This document shows positions 1-8,604 of a DNA stretch of 64,000 nt, in pieces. The notes under the pieces were generated by a model. That model saw nothing but the letters and a program-made list of their open reading frames with translations, was not told where the DNA came from and did not search any database. A program made the translations under genes and the position numbers. Where the stretch lies: contig CAMKRZ010000004.1 of NCBI GenBank assembly GCA_946415315.1, positions 124,001 to 188,000 of the forward strand. The letters run 5' to 3'. The DNA comes from an uncultured Lachnoclostridium sp. Lineage in GTDB: Bacteria > Bacillota > Clostridia > Lachnospirales > Lachnospiraceae. Position 1 is the stretch's first letter, and each line of letters begins with the position of its first letter.

Positions 1-677
1 TCGGAATCATGGTCGTGTACTTCCTGGTGGTGCCCGGTGTCAAGACCGGCATGAGGCAGGAGTCCAAAGAGAAGCAGGCTGAGTTCGCGGAACAGATGTC
101 CAAGTACCTGACGGACATCGATGCGCTCGAGAAGGAGTCGCAGTCCCTGCGCAACAAGATCGATATGCAGGAGACCGAGCTGGAAGCCAACGCGGCGGAG
201 CTCGAGGATCTGCGAAACAAGGCCGGCGGTATCAACATGTTCAACATGACGGCGTACTACCTCGGGATGAAGCAGAAGGCGGAAGTTTCGAAGGATGAGC
301 TGTTCATTTTACAGAAGCGTCTGCAGGCGGTCTCGCAGGAGGAACTTGCGAACGAGAAGGCAAAGCAGATCTACGACCGCGTTCTGAGCGATTATCCCGA
401 TGCGAAGTCGGTCACGATGACGAGTTCGGAGCTGTATGAGAAGGGCCGCGCGCTGTACGACAAGAAGAACTACGCGGATGCGCTTGAGTATTTCATCTAC
501 TCCTACGAAAAATCCGCGGATAACGAGAAAAATATGTACTACCTCGCGCTGACTTACCAGTTAACGGGTGATACGACAACGGCGCTGCGGTATTACAACG
601 AGTACACCGAGCGTTTCCCCGAGGGCGAGTTCATCTCCTCCGTGAACAAAGCCATCGAGCAGCTGAAGAAAAAGTAA
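1..677 (+). CDS. TPR protein with coiled coil, 5'-truncated by the window edge
   Basis: The reading frame is open to the left edge, so the true start lies upstream. The first visible residues (VVYFLVVPGV) look like the end of a membrane segment. They are followed by about 100 charged, heptad-like residues rich in Glu, Lys and Gln, typical of a coiled coil. The C-terminal third contains TPR-like helices (ALYDKKNYADALEYF, MYYLALTYQLTGDTTTALRYY), ending in a Lys tail. TPR proteins of this form, anchored at the membrane with the repeats outside, usually act as scaffolds for other proteins. I cannot name a partner because the upstream neighbours are outside the window. A factor-independent terminator follows directly. 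The domain content is clear; the function is unknown. Confidence 0.85.
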   Translation, partial: GIMVVYFLVVPGVKTGMRQESKEKQAEFAEQMSKYLTDIDALEKESQSLRNKIDMQETELEANAAELEDLRNKAGGINMFNMTAYYLGMKQKAEVSKDELFILQKRLQAVSQEELANEKAKQIYDRVLSDYPDAKSVTMTSSELYEKGRALYDKKNYADALEYFIYSYEKSADNEKNMYYLALTYQLTGDTTTALRYYNEYTERFPEGEFISSVNKAIEQLKKK

Positions 678-683
678 ACAGAA

Positions 684-738
684 GGAACTGTCGATGGCGA
701 GCGGCTTGAGCGCACCATGGCGGCAGTTCCTTTTTTGT
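684..738 (+). terminator. Rho-independent terminator of the TPR gene
   Basis: The arms AAGGAACTG and CAGTTCCTT are separated by about 30 bases and followed by a T run (cttttttg). The end of the T run lies next to the first GGAAAATG word at 741. Confidence 0.75.
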
Positions 739-824
739 GCGGAAAATGTTCGGTTTTCGAAAGCAGGGCATTGCCTGTGGACTTGCTTCCGTCTCTGTTG
801 TTGAGACGCGTTGCCTGAGACCTG

Positions 825-2876
825 TCAGGTCTGTGCCTCCTCCGGAGCCGGTGCCTTGCGGATCACAGGGCGCTTGTCTCCGCGGGGGTACATCAGCCGG
901 CTCAGCACATACAGCGGTGTGAACCGCGTCTCGCGGATCAGCAGCGGAATGTATCGGCTACAGCGCCGGCAATGCAGACACATGGCAGCGACTTCCCCCC
1001 CGTCCTCACGGAGCGTGAAATACGGGATGTGATTGCGGAACCGGAATTTCTTGGTGCGGCGAACTTTGTTGAACAGGTACTCGTCGGTCTTGAGGTTGTC
1101 CGGCGAGGAGAGGGAATAGTCCCAGACGTAGCGGTCGTAAGGGACGGAGTCCGCGTCAGCCTCCCGGATCTCACAGAGATTCCGGTACCGGAACGATTTG
1201 TCGTGGCCGGTCAGGATCTTGCACCAGGCGGTCAGCAGCACGGTGTCGGTGATGCGCGAGGGCTTTCCTTCCTCAGCCTGCTTGCGGCACACTTCCTCGA
1301 GCCAGTTCGTATTGGCTCGGTAGACATACATCACGAAATCGAGGAACTGGCGAAGCCGGCTGATCGTCCAGTACGCGCAGTGAGGGGAGACATTTTCCGT
1401 AAGAAAAGCGTCGGAGGCGGTTCCCGTGCAGGCAAAATCAGCGTCGCCGATGTCCAGTTTGCACAGGTCTCCGAAAATGAGCACGTCACTGTCACACAGG
1501 AAGCAGCGCTCGATCCCTCGCTCCTTCATAAAGCCGTACAGCGCAAAATGTCGCTCCAGGCAGGCGAGGTCAAACTCCGCGTCGGAATCCTCCCCGTACG
1601 GGCGGAAAATGCTTCGGAACTGTTCGGTCTCCTCCGCATTGCAGGTAGAGGCGTCTGCCCAGTTGGCGACGTATCCGCGGTTGCTGTTGTCACCGAGCAG
1701 GACTACGTTGCGGTAACCGCAGGAGCGGCCGGCGCGACGCAGAATATCATAGACATAACTGTCATTTCCCGTGTGACAGAAAACCACGGGGCAGGTGCCC
1801 GAGAGATCGCGGTTCAGCACAGGATACCGTATGCGGGTTTCCGCGCCGAACGAGAGATACAGCAGGAACGGATAGCAGGCCGACAGAAAGCGAAGGGCTT
1901 CGATCGGTTCCTGCGCGGTCACGCACTGACCGCACGCGAGGGCGGAGAGCACGACGAGGGAATCCATTTGCAGACGGTCCTCTCGGAGCACTTTGCCGCG
2001 CCAGTCGATCTGGATCAGCCGCCTCATCCGGCGGTACAGAAGCAGGATCGTCACAAGCTGCGCAACGGCGTAGATGCGGTCAAGCACGCCCTTCCCGAAG
2101 ATCAGAACGTCGAACGGGAAAATGATGCGAAGCAAAATGAACACAGTGTCAAGCAGGTAGTAGGAGACGTGCCCCATGTAGTTCTCGTCCGGGAAGCGTC
2201 GGCGGTATGTCACATCCGTGGTGATGCTCGGGTGAAGCTGATAGATGCGGGAGATCACGCCGGCCTGATACAGAAGGCAGAACACGACCATCAGAAGGAC
2301 GCACACGCGGATTGCGTGCGTGTCGTTGCGCTGCCAGAGCCGGGAGATCAGATAGACCGGTATGACAATGAGCGCGGGATACCATACGAAAATGCCGTAC
2401 GCGACAATGACTGCGGCGCACAGGCCGTAGCGAAGCAGCGCATTACGTATCCGCAGGAACGTCATGAGCAGAGCGCACAACAGAACGGTGAGCAGCAGTC
2501 CGGTCGGTTGCAGAACGAAGAGAACATCGACGCCGCACAATCCGGCGTAAACCAGGTAGCTGACGCGCCTGCGCACATCGATGATATAGATCGCGTAGAG
2601 ATACAAAAGGGCGGCCAGCGCAAGTCCGACCACGAAATATACCGTGTAAGTCGGCTGCGGCAGCGACATTTCCCGAAGCCACGCGCACAATGACTCATAG
2701 TCGGCAGCGAGAGCGGAAAATGCCCCGGCCTGATGAAGGGGTTCGTACAGGATAAGATCAAAGAGGATCCAGTCCACGACCAGTTTGATCAGCGCGACAA
2801 CAAGAACCCGCCGGCTGTCAGCGAGGCGGGGGAATACGCGCATTTCGGTTGTCGGCGCAGTGTTGGACAGGTCCAT
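825..2876 (-). CDS. Polytopic membrane protein with glycosyltransferase-like C-terminal domain
   Basis: The protein has 683 residues. The first ~315 residues form many hydrophobic segments (for example VLVVALIKLVVDWILFDLIL). Residues ~365-683 are a soluble domain beginning CPVVFCHTGND and containing the acidic motif CDSDVLIFGDL near residue 459, which resembles the DxD metal/nucleotide-sugar site of GT-A glycosyltransferases. A Cys-rich stretch (CLHCRRC) near the C-terminus could bind metal. The start is supported by AAGGAGT upstream of the ATG. The likely role is transfer of a sugar to a cell-surface polymer at the inner membrane face, inferred from architecture only. It faces away from the next gene, with a shared 200-bp intergenic region. 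Confidence 0.8.
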   Translation of the reverse strand: MDLSNTAPTTEMRVFPRLADSRRVLVVALIKLVVDWILFDLILYEPLHQAGAFSALAADYESLCAWLREMSLPQPTYTVYFVVGLALAALLYLYAIYIIDVRRRVSYLVYAGLCGVDVLFVLQPTGLLLTVLLCALLMTFLRIRNALLRYGLCAAVIVAYGIFVWYPALIVIPVYLISRLWQRNDTHAIRVCVLLMVVFCLLYQAGVISRIYQLHPSITTDVTYRRRFPDENYMGHVSYYLLDTVFILLRIIFPFDVLIFGKGVLDRIYAVAQLVTILLLYRRMRRLIQIDWRGKVLREDRLQMDSLVVLSALACGQCVTAQEPIEALRFLSACYPFLLYLSFGAETRIRYPVLNRDLSGTCPVVFCHTGNDSYVYDILRRAGRSCGYRNVVLLGDNSNRGYVANWADASTCNAEETEQFRSIFRPYGEDSDAEFDLACLERHFALYGFMKERGIERCFLCDSDVLIFGDLCKLDIGDADFACTGTASDAFLTENVSPHCAYWTISRLRQFLDFVMYVYRANTNWLEEVCRKQAEEGKPSRITDTVLLTAWCKILTGHDKSFRYRNLCEIREADADSVPYDRYVWDYSLSSPDNLKTDEYLFNKVRRTKKFRFRNHIPYFTLREDGGEVAAMCLHCRRCSRYIPLLIRETRFTPLYVLSRLMYPRGDKRPVIRKAPAPEEAQT

Positions 2877-2973
2877 TCCGAAGACTCCTTAGGGATACCA
2901 TTACATGGAAAATACTGCGATTATCATACCCTTTTTTCGGGAATTTGTAAACAGGAAGTGGATGGGAAAAGGG

Positions 2974-3003
2974 TTTACTTTTTGCGTCGTTTTATGCTAT
3001 AAT
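2974..3003 (+). promoter_or_regulatory. Promoter of the Gly/Asn-repeat protein gene
   Basis: TTTACT (2974-2979), an 18-bp spacer and TATAAT (2998-3003) preceded by TG at -15/-14 (TGCTATAAT, extended -10). It lies about 75 bp before the ATG at 3079. Confidence 0.6.
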
Positions 3004-3078
3004 GACTTTGTATAGAAAAAACTTTGTTCCGCTGCAGGTCCGGTTCGGATCCTGCTACGGCGGCAACACGGGGTAGTT

Positions 3079-3582
3079 ATGAGAGAGGGCTTCGGACGAA
3101 ACGCATATCGACTTCCGAAGACAGCAAGGAACGTTGCATTGCTGTTTGTTCTTTTTATGTTTGTTCTTTCGCACATCGGGCAATGCAGGGCCGCTGCGAT
3201 GCCGTTGGACGGAGGACCGGCTGTTGTGAATTATGACAACGGAACACTCGGCAACGGGTCTTACGGTGGCAATGGTTCCTACGGTGGCAATGGTTCCTAC
3301 GGTGGCAACGGTACCTACGGCGGCAACGGCACTTACGGTGGCAACGGGACGTACAACGGAACCACTTCGGATGATCCTTCCGGGACAGAGTCCGGGGAAG
3401 GTCAGAAGGGGGATGACTCCGGATCGAAGACCGGGGACAATGCGCAGCAGGAGAAACCCAAGAAGCAGCTGGCAGCGGAAAATTACGCGCTGGGCGTGCT
3501 CCTTGCGGGAGCGATCGCCATCGGCATGATGATCGCGGTGTTCTTCTATTACGCGAAGAACAATAACAGTTCGCAGGATTGA
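3079..3582 (+). CDS. Secreted/anchored protein with (G/L)GNG(S/T)Y hexapeptide repeats
   Basis: The protein has 167 residues. A signal sequence (VALLFVLFMFVLSHIGQ, ending near QCRAAA) precedes six hexapeptide repeats of the pattern GGNGSY or GGNGTY (residues ~57-92). A Ser/Asp/Glu/Gly/Lys-rich linker and one C-terminal membrane helix (LGVLLAGAIAIGMMIAVFFYY) follow, with a short polar tail (AKNNNSSQD). It should therefore sit outside the cell, tethered by its C-terminus, with a flexible Gly/Asn/Tyr repeat exposed. I recognise no enzyme domain. NG(S/T) triplets are N-glycosylation sequons elsewhere, but there is no sign of such machinery here. The ATG has only a weak purine tract upstream. The gene is single, with its own promoter and terminator. 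Confidence 0.8.
   Translation: MREGFGRNAYRLPKTARNVALLFVLFMFVLSHIGQCRAAAMPLDGGPAVVNYDNGTLGNGSYGGNGSYGGNGSYGGNGTYGGNGTYGGNGTYNGTTSDDPSGTESGEGQKGDDSGSKTGDNAQQEKPKKQLAAENYALGVLLAGAIAIGMMIAVFFYYAKNNNSSQD
3247..3354 (+). repeat. Six 18-bp tandem repeats in the surface protein gene
   Basis: The units start at 3247, 3265, 3283, 3301, 3319 and 3337. Units 2 and 3 are identical. The others differ mainly at third codon positions, so the peptide repeat is conserved while the DNA has drifted. Confidence 0.9.
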
Positions 3583-3612
3583 TCACGGACGAGGAAACAG
3601 AATAACGAAATA

Positions 3613-3645
3613 TGTGAGGCCGGGCAGAAGCCCGGCCTTGTCTGT
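3613..3645 (+). terminator. Terminator of the repeat-protein gene
   Basis: Stem AGGCCGGGC / GCCCGGCCT with loop AGAA, followed by tgtctgtt. A second, wider inverted repeat follows at ~3666-3719 (GGGAACTGCTACCG ... CGGTAGCAGTCCC). The remaining bases up to 3889 show nothing that I can assign. Confidence 0.7.
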
Positions 3646-3888
3646 TTGCAAAAATGCCGTAAAAAGGGAACTGCTACCGGCAGGTTCTTCCAGTGAAAAA
3701 CCCATCGGTAGCAGTCCCCTGCGCGTAATATAAAGAGGAAAAAGAAAACTGTCGTCTTATGTAATATCAGCAGTCCGTATAACCATCCAAAACTTCCTGC
3801 TGAAAATCAGTATAGCAAAAGCCGTTACGGAATGCAAATGGAATCGTTGTGATTATTTTTACTCGTTTCAGCCAAATTAGCATTATTT

Positions 3889-4098
3889 TTACATTTGTTT
3901 GCGTACCACGAGGTATTCATCGCCGTTGCGATAGAACGGGCAGGAGAACGATTCGCCGCGCATGAAGTGCGCCATCTCATCCTCGTCGAGGTCTTTGCTG
4001 CAGGTATAGCACTCGTATTCCTCGTCGTATTCATAGTACAGACAGTAGTCGCAATTTGTCGGAGGCGAGGGCTTTCGCGGTGGTTTGTTCTGTGTCAT
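3889..4098 (-). CDS. DUF6472 family small Cys-rich protein
   Basis: The protein has 69 residues with four cysteines in CDYCLYY, CYTCSKDLDEDEM and SFSCPFY, followed by DEYLVVRKQ. This matches the small Clostridia family DUF6472. The cysteines probably bind a metal ion; the cellular role is unknown. I chose the ATG at 4098 because GAGGAA lies 8 bases upstream. A longer reading frame starting at 4152 would overlap the PBP gene and has no better site. It follows the PBP stop codon by 10 bp on the same strand, so the two genes are probably co-transcribed. Confidence 0.8.
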   Translation of the reverse strand: MTQNKPPRKPSPPTNCDYCLYYEYDEEYECYTCSKDLDEDEMAHFMRGESFSCPFYRNGDEYLVVRKQM

Positions 4099-4108
4099 GA
4101 TCGTTTCC

Positions 4109-6871
4109 TCAGTCCGTTGTCGCTCCGCCGTTACCGCCATCCGCTGTTGCACCGCCGTCCGGTGTCGGAGTAGGAGTCGGAATGTAATAACTGGTGTGGA
4201 GACTGCAGGTGTTGGAAGCGTGGGAAATCGTGTAGGCCGTGTCGGAAGTTCCCTTGTGTGCCAGTGTCTCCGCGCTTTCGACTTTCTTCAACAATACCCT
4301 GGTCGTTGTCGACGGGCAGTATGGAGTAGCTCTCTCTCCGGACTCCGTACAGATCACGACGCGCTCGTGGCAGGTACAGAACTCATGCGGCTGGGTGCCG
4401 TTCTCGAAATATTCCGTATCAATGCAGTTGCCGCCGGCGTAGGCATCACAGAGCCCCGGTACAGCGAGCATGCCGCATTTGGTACAGATATCGGCAGTTA
4501 CGATGGAATCCGGCATCTCAAACGTGATCGGATCTTTCTTTTTATCCCGAACGTTGCCGTTTTCATCGAGGCCGTACCCCTTGAGAACGTGGACGTCATC
4601 CATGATGTAGCGCCACAGGTATCGATAGTACTGATTCTCAGTCTGCGGAAGGTTGTTGTCGTATCCGCTCCAGATTGCTGCGGTGTAGTAAGGGGTGAAT
4701 CCGACGAACCACAGGTCGACGTTTTTGTGCGCGGTACCGGTCTTGCCGGCGACCGGAATGGCAGGGCGCTTCGTAAAGGCACATTTCGTACCGGTACCAA
4801 TGGTCGTGGTGTCCACCATCGCGTCGGTGAGGAGCCAGGCAGTAGCGGGCTTCATCACCTGTGTCGTCTCAGGCGTGTTGTCCAGCAGAATATTGTGATT
4901 GTGGTCATACACGGTTGTGTAGTAACGCGGCTTAACGTAGATACCCTTGTTGGCGATCGCATTGTAGCCTGCGGTCATCTCCAGCACGGAGCAGCCGACG
5001 GTGAGACCGCCGAGCGCGATGGAGACATTGTAGTCGGAGAAGCCGTCGCTGCCGTCCGTGTCAATCTTGGAAAAACCGAGCTTTAAGAGCGTCTGTACAC
5101 CGATCTCCGGAGTGACGGCGATCATGCACTGGCAGGCGACGACATTTCGCGAGTCGTAAATACCCTGGCGGATCGTCGAAAGTCCTTTGAAGTAGTTGTA
5201 CCAGCTTACCACCTCTTTGTCCGAGCCCGGATACACAAAATAACAGTCGTCAAACGTGCTTGCCAGCGTGTAGCCTCGCCGGTCTATCGCGGGAAGGAAC
5301 GAGGAGAGCACCTTGAAGGTGGAACCGGCCTGACGGTATGTGTTGCTCGCCCGGTTCAGCACTCGGTTGCCTTTTTTCTCTCCGCGGCCTCCGACCTGGG
5401 CGACCACATTGCCGTTCTCCTGATCCATGATGACCATAGCAGCCTGCGGCTGGATCGAGTAAGTGCGCGATTCCGCCGTGTTGAATTCAATACCGGGGTT
5501 GTCCTGCTGGTATTTGACGGTCATGGCTTCTTTGAATTCATCGATCAGCACGTCAAACTTCTCGGGGTCGGTCGTATAAACGCTGATGCCCTTGAGGTTC
5601 TTGCTGCTCTCATGATAGAAGAGTTTTGCGGAATCCTTGTAATCCTTGTAGTAGTTCAGCAGATCGTTCAGATGATAGTGCTTCTGCAGTTTGGAATTCG
5701 CCTCGCTCTTCGGAACGAACGACAGCGCATACCCTTTGGCAAGCTCGTAGTAGGATCCGGATTTGATCTTCGGAAAATACTCTTCGTTCGTGAAGTACGA
5801 ATCCAGGATTGCCTGGATGTCGCGGTCCTGCGTCGTGTAAATCTCAAGGCCGCCGGCGTACAGCAGGTCGCTTGCCTGGGATTCGGAATAGCCCTTCTTC
5901 TGCAGATCGGTCATCAGCTGTTCAATGAGCTCGTCCACAAAATACGAGTACTGCTGCTGATTGAAGGCTTCCGGCTCATTCTCCGCGTGCTGCCGGATGC
6001 GGATATATACGTTGTCCGTGTCGGCAACGGCTTCGTCGTACTCTTCCTGCGTGCAGAAGCCGTTCTCCAGCATGTTGTCGAGACATTTGCCGCGACGAAC
6101 CTTGTTTCGCTCGAGCGACTCGTCGTTGCGGAGCGGATTCATACCGCTCGGGAAATATGCGATCGGAGCCAGCACGGCGGCTTCGGAGATGGTCAGCTCG
6201 CCGACTTCCTTGCCGAAGTAGCGGTTTGCGGCATCGCCGATACCGGTGGAGCCGTTTCCGAGGTTGATAATGTTGAGATAGTATTCCAGAATGGTGTCCT
6301 TGTCGTATTTGTCCTCGAGACGGATGGCAAGGAACTGCTCCTGGATCTTACGGACGGATTTGTCGACGGAGCTTCGCTCGTTACCGCCCTCGAACACCAT
6401 GATCTTCAGAAGCTGCTGCGTGATGGTACTCGCGCCGTAATCCAGCGCGCGCTCCTTGATGACCGAGAAAGCGGCACGGAAAATGCCTCGCACGTCGATA
6501 CCGTTGTGCTCATAGAATCGCTCGTCCTCCAGCGCGATAAACGCATCGCGGACGCGCTGAGGGATCTGGTCGATCGGGCAGTAGATCTTGTTCGTACCGG
6601 AGCCGACCAGCTCCACGATCTCCTTGCCGTCCGGGTAGTAGATCTTGGAGGAGAACCGATCCGGATGCACGTTGATGTTGTCGATCGTCGGGGAGATGGA
6701 AACGATGCCCTGGTATGCCCCGTAGGCCGAAAAACAGCCCAGGACGAGCACGAGCACCATTGCCACGAGGGCGATGCGGAACATCCAGATGCGGAGCAGG
6801 CTGTAAACCCTTCGGACAGGGGACTTCAGATACTTCTGCTTTTGAACGATGTTGTAATGACTGTAATTCAT
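4109..6871 (-). CDS. Class A penicillin-binding protein (peptidoglycan glycosyltransferase/transpeptidase)
   Basis: The bifunctional enzyme has 920 residues and polymerises lipid II and cross-links the stem peptides at the outer membrane face. There is a short cytoplasmic N-terminus and one membrane helix (residues ~31-52). The GT51 domain carries EDERFYEHNGID (catalytic Glu at about residue 115) and GASTITQQLLK. The transpeptidase domain has STFK near residue 516 (nucleophile Ser), SRN near 573 and KTGT near 707. The C-terminus has a Cys-containing stretch (CTKCGMLAVPGLC, CTCHE) and a PTPTPTPDGG tail, as in other Clostridia PBPs. A consensus promoter with a ~170-nt leader precedes it. The family assignment is secure. 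Confidence 0.96.
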   Translation of the reverse strand: MNYSHYNIVQKQKYLKSPVRRVYSLLRIWMFRIALVAMVLVLVLGCFSAYGAYQGIVSISPTIDNINVHPDRFSSKIYYPDGKEIVELVGSGTNKIYCPIDQIPQRVRDAFIALEDERFYEHNGIDVRGIFRAAFSVIKERALDYGASTITQQLLKIMVFEGGNERSSVDKSVRKIQEQFLAIRLEDKYDKDTILEYYLNIINLGNGSTGIGDAANRYFGKEVGELTISEAAVLAPIAYFPSGMNPLRNDESLERNKVRRGKCLDNMLENGFCTQEEYDEAVADTDNVYIRIRQHAENEPEAFNQQQYSYFVDELIEQLMTDLQKKGYSESQASDLLYAGGLEIYTTQDRDIQAILDSYFTNEEYFPKIKSGSYYELAKGYALSFVPKSEANSKLQKHYHLNDLLNYYKDYKDSAKLFYHESSKNLKGISVYTTDPEKFDVLIDEFKEAMTVKYQQDNPGIEFNTAESRTYSIQPQAAMVIMDQENGNVVAQVGGRGEKKGNRVLNRASNTYRQAGSTFKVLSSFLPAIDRRGYTLASTFDDCYFVYPGSDKEVVSWYNYFKGLSTIRQGIYDSRNVVACQCMIAVTPEIGVQTLLKLGFSKIDTDGSDGFSDYNVSIALGGLTVGCSVLEMTAGYNAIANKGIYVKPRYYTTVYDHNHNILLDNTPETTQVMKPATAWLLTDAMVDTTTIGTGTKCAFTKRPAIPVAGKTGTAHKNVDLWFVGFTPYYTAAIWSGYDNNLPQTENQYYRYLWRYIMDDVHVLKGYGLDENGNVRDKKKDPITFEMPDSIVTADICTKCGMLAVPGLCDAYAGGNCIDTEYFENGTQPHEFCTCHERVVICTESGERATPYCPSTTTRVLLKKVESAETLAHKGTSDTAYTISHASNTCSLHTSYYIPTPTPTPDGGATADGGNGGATTD

Positions 6872-7046
6872 AGTGTCGTAATTCCTTCCGGCGCGGGTTG
6901 CGCGACGTTATTGAACTGTCCTGCGAAAACAGGATGATATGCACATGATTCCGCAGGTTCTGCTCCGGACGCCCCACGCGCCCGGTGATCCGAACGGACC
7001 GCGGGACGTGCAAAGCGCGCATCAATCCCGCTGGAAAACCACCATA

Positions 7047-7075
7047 ATTATATCACGGAGTGATGCATATGTAAA
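7047..7075 (-). promoter_or_regulatory. Promoter of the PBP gene
   Basis: On the minus strand: TTTACA, a 17-bp spacer and TATAAT with an extended TGA upstream (TGATATAAT). The 5' leader to the ATG at 6871 is about 170 nt. Apart from this promoter, 6872-7150 holds no gene that I can see. Confidence 0.75.
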
Positions 7076-7147
7076 CCGACCGCGGGTTACGATTCGGTTA
7101 CAAATGGCCGCGAAGTGTTACAATTGCGTTACGTTTCTGTGAAAACG

Positions 7148-7178
7148 CAAAAATCCGGGAAGAAAACTCTTCCCGGAC
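7148..7178 (-). terminator. Terminator of yigZ
   Basis: Stem TCCGGGAAGA / TCTTCCCGGA, followed on the minus strand by TTTTTGCG. Confidence 0.85.
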
Positions 7179-7214
7179 AGAACCGCGGAACGCCGAAAAC
7201 GGAGTTCCCGGAAC

Positions 7215-7865
7215 TCAGTGTACAATGATCTTTCCGTCAATATCCGAGTACCATACGGGGTCGCTCTCCTCCCAGACGGCCTTACCCTGTGAGGCGTCGG
7301 CGACGGCGGAGCGGAATGAGCCGCAGTCCTCTCCGGGGATCAGCAGCGAGTACGTGACATCGTCGGCGTACACGGTGTCGACGATCGGGTAGCCCGCCTC
7401 CGCGACGCGGTAGGAAATTTTCCCGCCGGCGGTGTAATCCGCCCGGATCGTCACGGGGACCGCCTGCCTTCGGACAGCGATCGCACAGTGCGCAAGACCT
7501 TCCTTCACGGCATCGCGGTAAGCCCGCGTGAGTCCGCCGGTGCCGAGTAAAATGCCGCCGAAGTAGCGGGTCACGACCACGCAGACATCGCGCAGCTCCT
7601 CGGCGAGAAGAATGTCGAGCATCGGGCGCCCTGCGGTGTGCGGCGGTTCGCCGTCATCGCTGCACCGCGTGAGTTCCGCGTTGGCGCCGATCACGAATGC
7701 GGAGCAGTTGTGGCGCGCGTCCCAGTAACGCTTCTTCTGCTGCTCGATGAAAGCCGCGGCTTCGTCTTCGGTTGTCACGGGAGCGAGGGTCGCAATGAAG
7801 CGGGATCGCTTGACTTCGATCTCGCCCTGACCGCCAGTGTAGAGGTATCGGATGGATGGTGTCAT
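7215..7865 (-). CDS. yigZ: YigZ/IMPACT family protein
   Basis: The 216-residue protein has the usual length for YigZ. The family signature is present: CVVVTRYFGGILLGTGGLTR at residues ~98-117, preceded by SDDGEPPHTAGRPML. YigZ proteins have an N-terminal UPF0029 domain and a C-terminal ferredoxin-like domain. They are related to eukaryotic IMPACT, and their bacterial function is not firmly known, though a link to translation or RNA binding has been suggested. The start ATG has GGAAAGG upstream. It is transcribed alone, ending at a strong terminator. Confidence 0.95.
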   Translation of the reverse strand: MTPSIRYLYTGGQGEIEVKRSRFIATLAPVTTEDEAAAFIEQQKKRYWDARHNCSAFVIGANAELTRCSDDGEPPHTAGRPMLDILLAEELRDVCVVVTRYFGGILLGTGGLTRAYRDAVKEGLAHCAIAVRRQAVPVTIRADYTAGGKISYRVAEAGYPIVDTVYADDVTYSLLIPGEDCGSFRSAVADASQGKAVWEESDPVWYSDIDGKIIVH

Positions 7866-7929
7866 AGAGGCCTTTCCTTGACAAATCGGTCACTTGTGGT
7901 AAACTTAGGAAGATGGTAACGACCCATTT

Positions 7930-8118
7930 TCAGACAGGTCGGATGCTGTTGGTCGCACTGTCATAACGGCAGCGGATGTCCCCGAGAAGACGGTTCAGTT
8001 CCTCCGCGGAAATGTCCTTTTCCTCGCACAGTTCATCGAGGGAGGAATAGTAATCCCGAAGGAGCGTGTTCAGGTAGCTGACTAACATGTTCGGGTCGCG
8101 CGGCAGGTCGGATAGCAT
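7930..8118 (-). CDS. DUF4250 family protein
   Basis: The 62-residue protein has the core LPRDPNMLVSYLNTLLRDYY and SSLDELCEE, typical of DUF4250, a small helical family found in Clostridia and some other bacteria. Its function is unknown. The ATG at 8118 was preferred over the far-upstream in-frame start at 8526 because AAGGAG lies just before it and the conserved domain starts here. It diverges from the membrane protein gene at 8306. Confidence 0.85.
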   Translation of the reverse strand: MLSDLPRDPNMLVSYLNTLLRDYYSSLDELCEEKDISAEELNRLLGDIRCRYDSATNSIRPV

Positions 8119-8273
8119 GGATGGAGATCTCCTTCTCTGAGGTGGATTTCCGAGGATCATTTTCCGGATCATGCGGAAAATGTGCCCGGCAGCAGCATCA
8201 TTGTAGCACGGAACGGGGAAAGAAACAATCGGTTGCGGAAAAACACCGCGGTATCGGGGATGCGCGGTGATCC

Positions 8274-8289
8274 CGGGCGGTATCGCCCG
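8274..8289 (+). promoter_or_regulatory. GC-only stem-loop just upstream of a ribosome binding site
   Basis: CGGGCG-GTAT-CGCCCG. It ends six bases before the AGGAG of the gene at 8306 and could affect translation initiation. Confidence 0.5.
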
Positions 8290-8305
8290 AAGACAGGAGT
8301 ACACG

Positions 8306-8593
8306 ATGAAGAAATATCCGAAATATCCTATAGTTGTATTGTGCATCACGCTTTTGCTGATCCTGACATCGCTTGTGATGGCGTTTATCGGAGCGTTCCG
8401 AGGGGAAGAGGGAGATGCCTTCCTGAAAACCGGGATCGCCGGACTGGTGATCATTCCGCCGCTGGGCTGGATCATGGTTGCCGTGTACAACCGCGTGCAC
8501 AAGGACGAGCAGACCGTGAATGACATGCTGGATCAGGCTGACAGCGGGGAGGACGACAAAGCGGACGGTTCGGATGAGGCTTCGAAAGGTTGA
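8306..8593 (+). CDS. Small two-helix membrane protein
   Basis: The protein has 95 residues with two hydrophobic helices (residues ~8-30 and ~43-62, including GIAGLVIIPPLGWIMVAVY) and an acidic cytoplasmic tail (DQADSGEDDKADGSDEASKG). The ATG at 8306 has AGGAG eight bases upstream, better than the in-frame site at 8267. I recognise no family. It ends only 11 bp before the putative glycoside hydrolase and is probably co-transcribed with it. Confidence 0.8.
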   Translation: MKKYPKYPIVVLCITLLLILTSLVMAFIGAFRGEEGDAFLKTGIAGLVIIPPLGWIMVAVYNRVHKDEQTVNDMLDQADSGEDDKADGSDEASKG

Positions 8594-8604
8594 GAGGGCA
8601 TCAG

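Noticed and set aside
972..2693. 573-residue open frame opposite the glycosyltransferase-like gene
   Set aside because: It is a codon-position shadow: no RBS and no recognisable domain, and the minus-strand frame has membrane helices and an SD.
3247..3354. CRISPR-like short repeats
   Set aside because: The repeats are contiguous, without spacers, and in frame as hexapeptides.
4085..6937. Long plus-strand frames across the PBP gene
   Set aside because: The minus strand carries every class A PBP motif; these frames are shadows.
8119..8526. N-terminal extension of the DUF4250 protein to 8526
   Set aside because: The extension crosses the divergent membrane-protein gene and has shadow-like composition; ATG 8118 has a good RBS.
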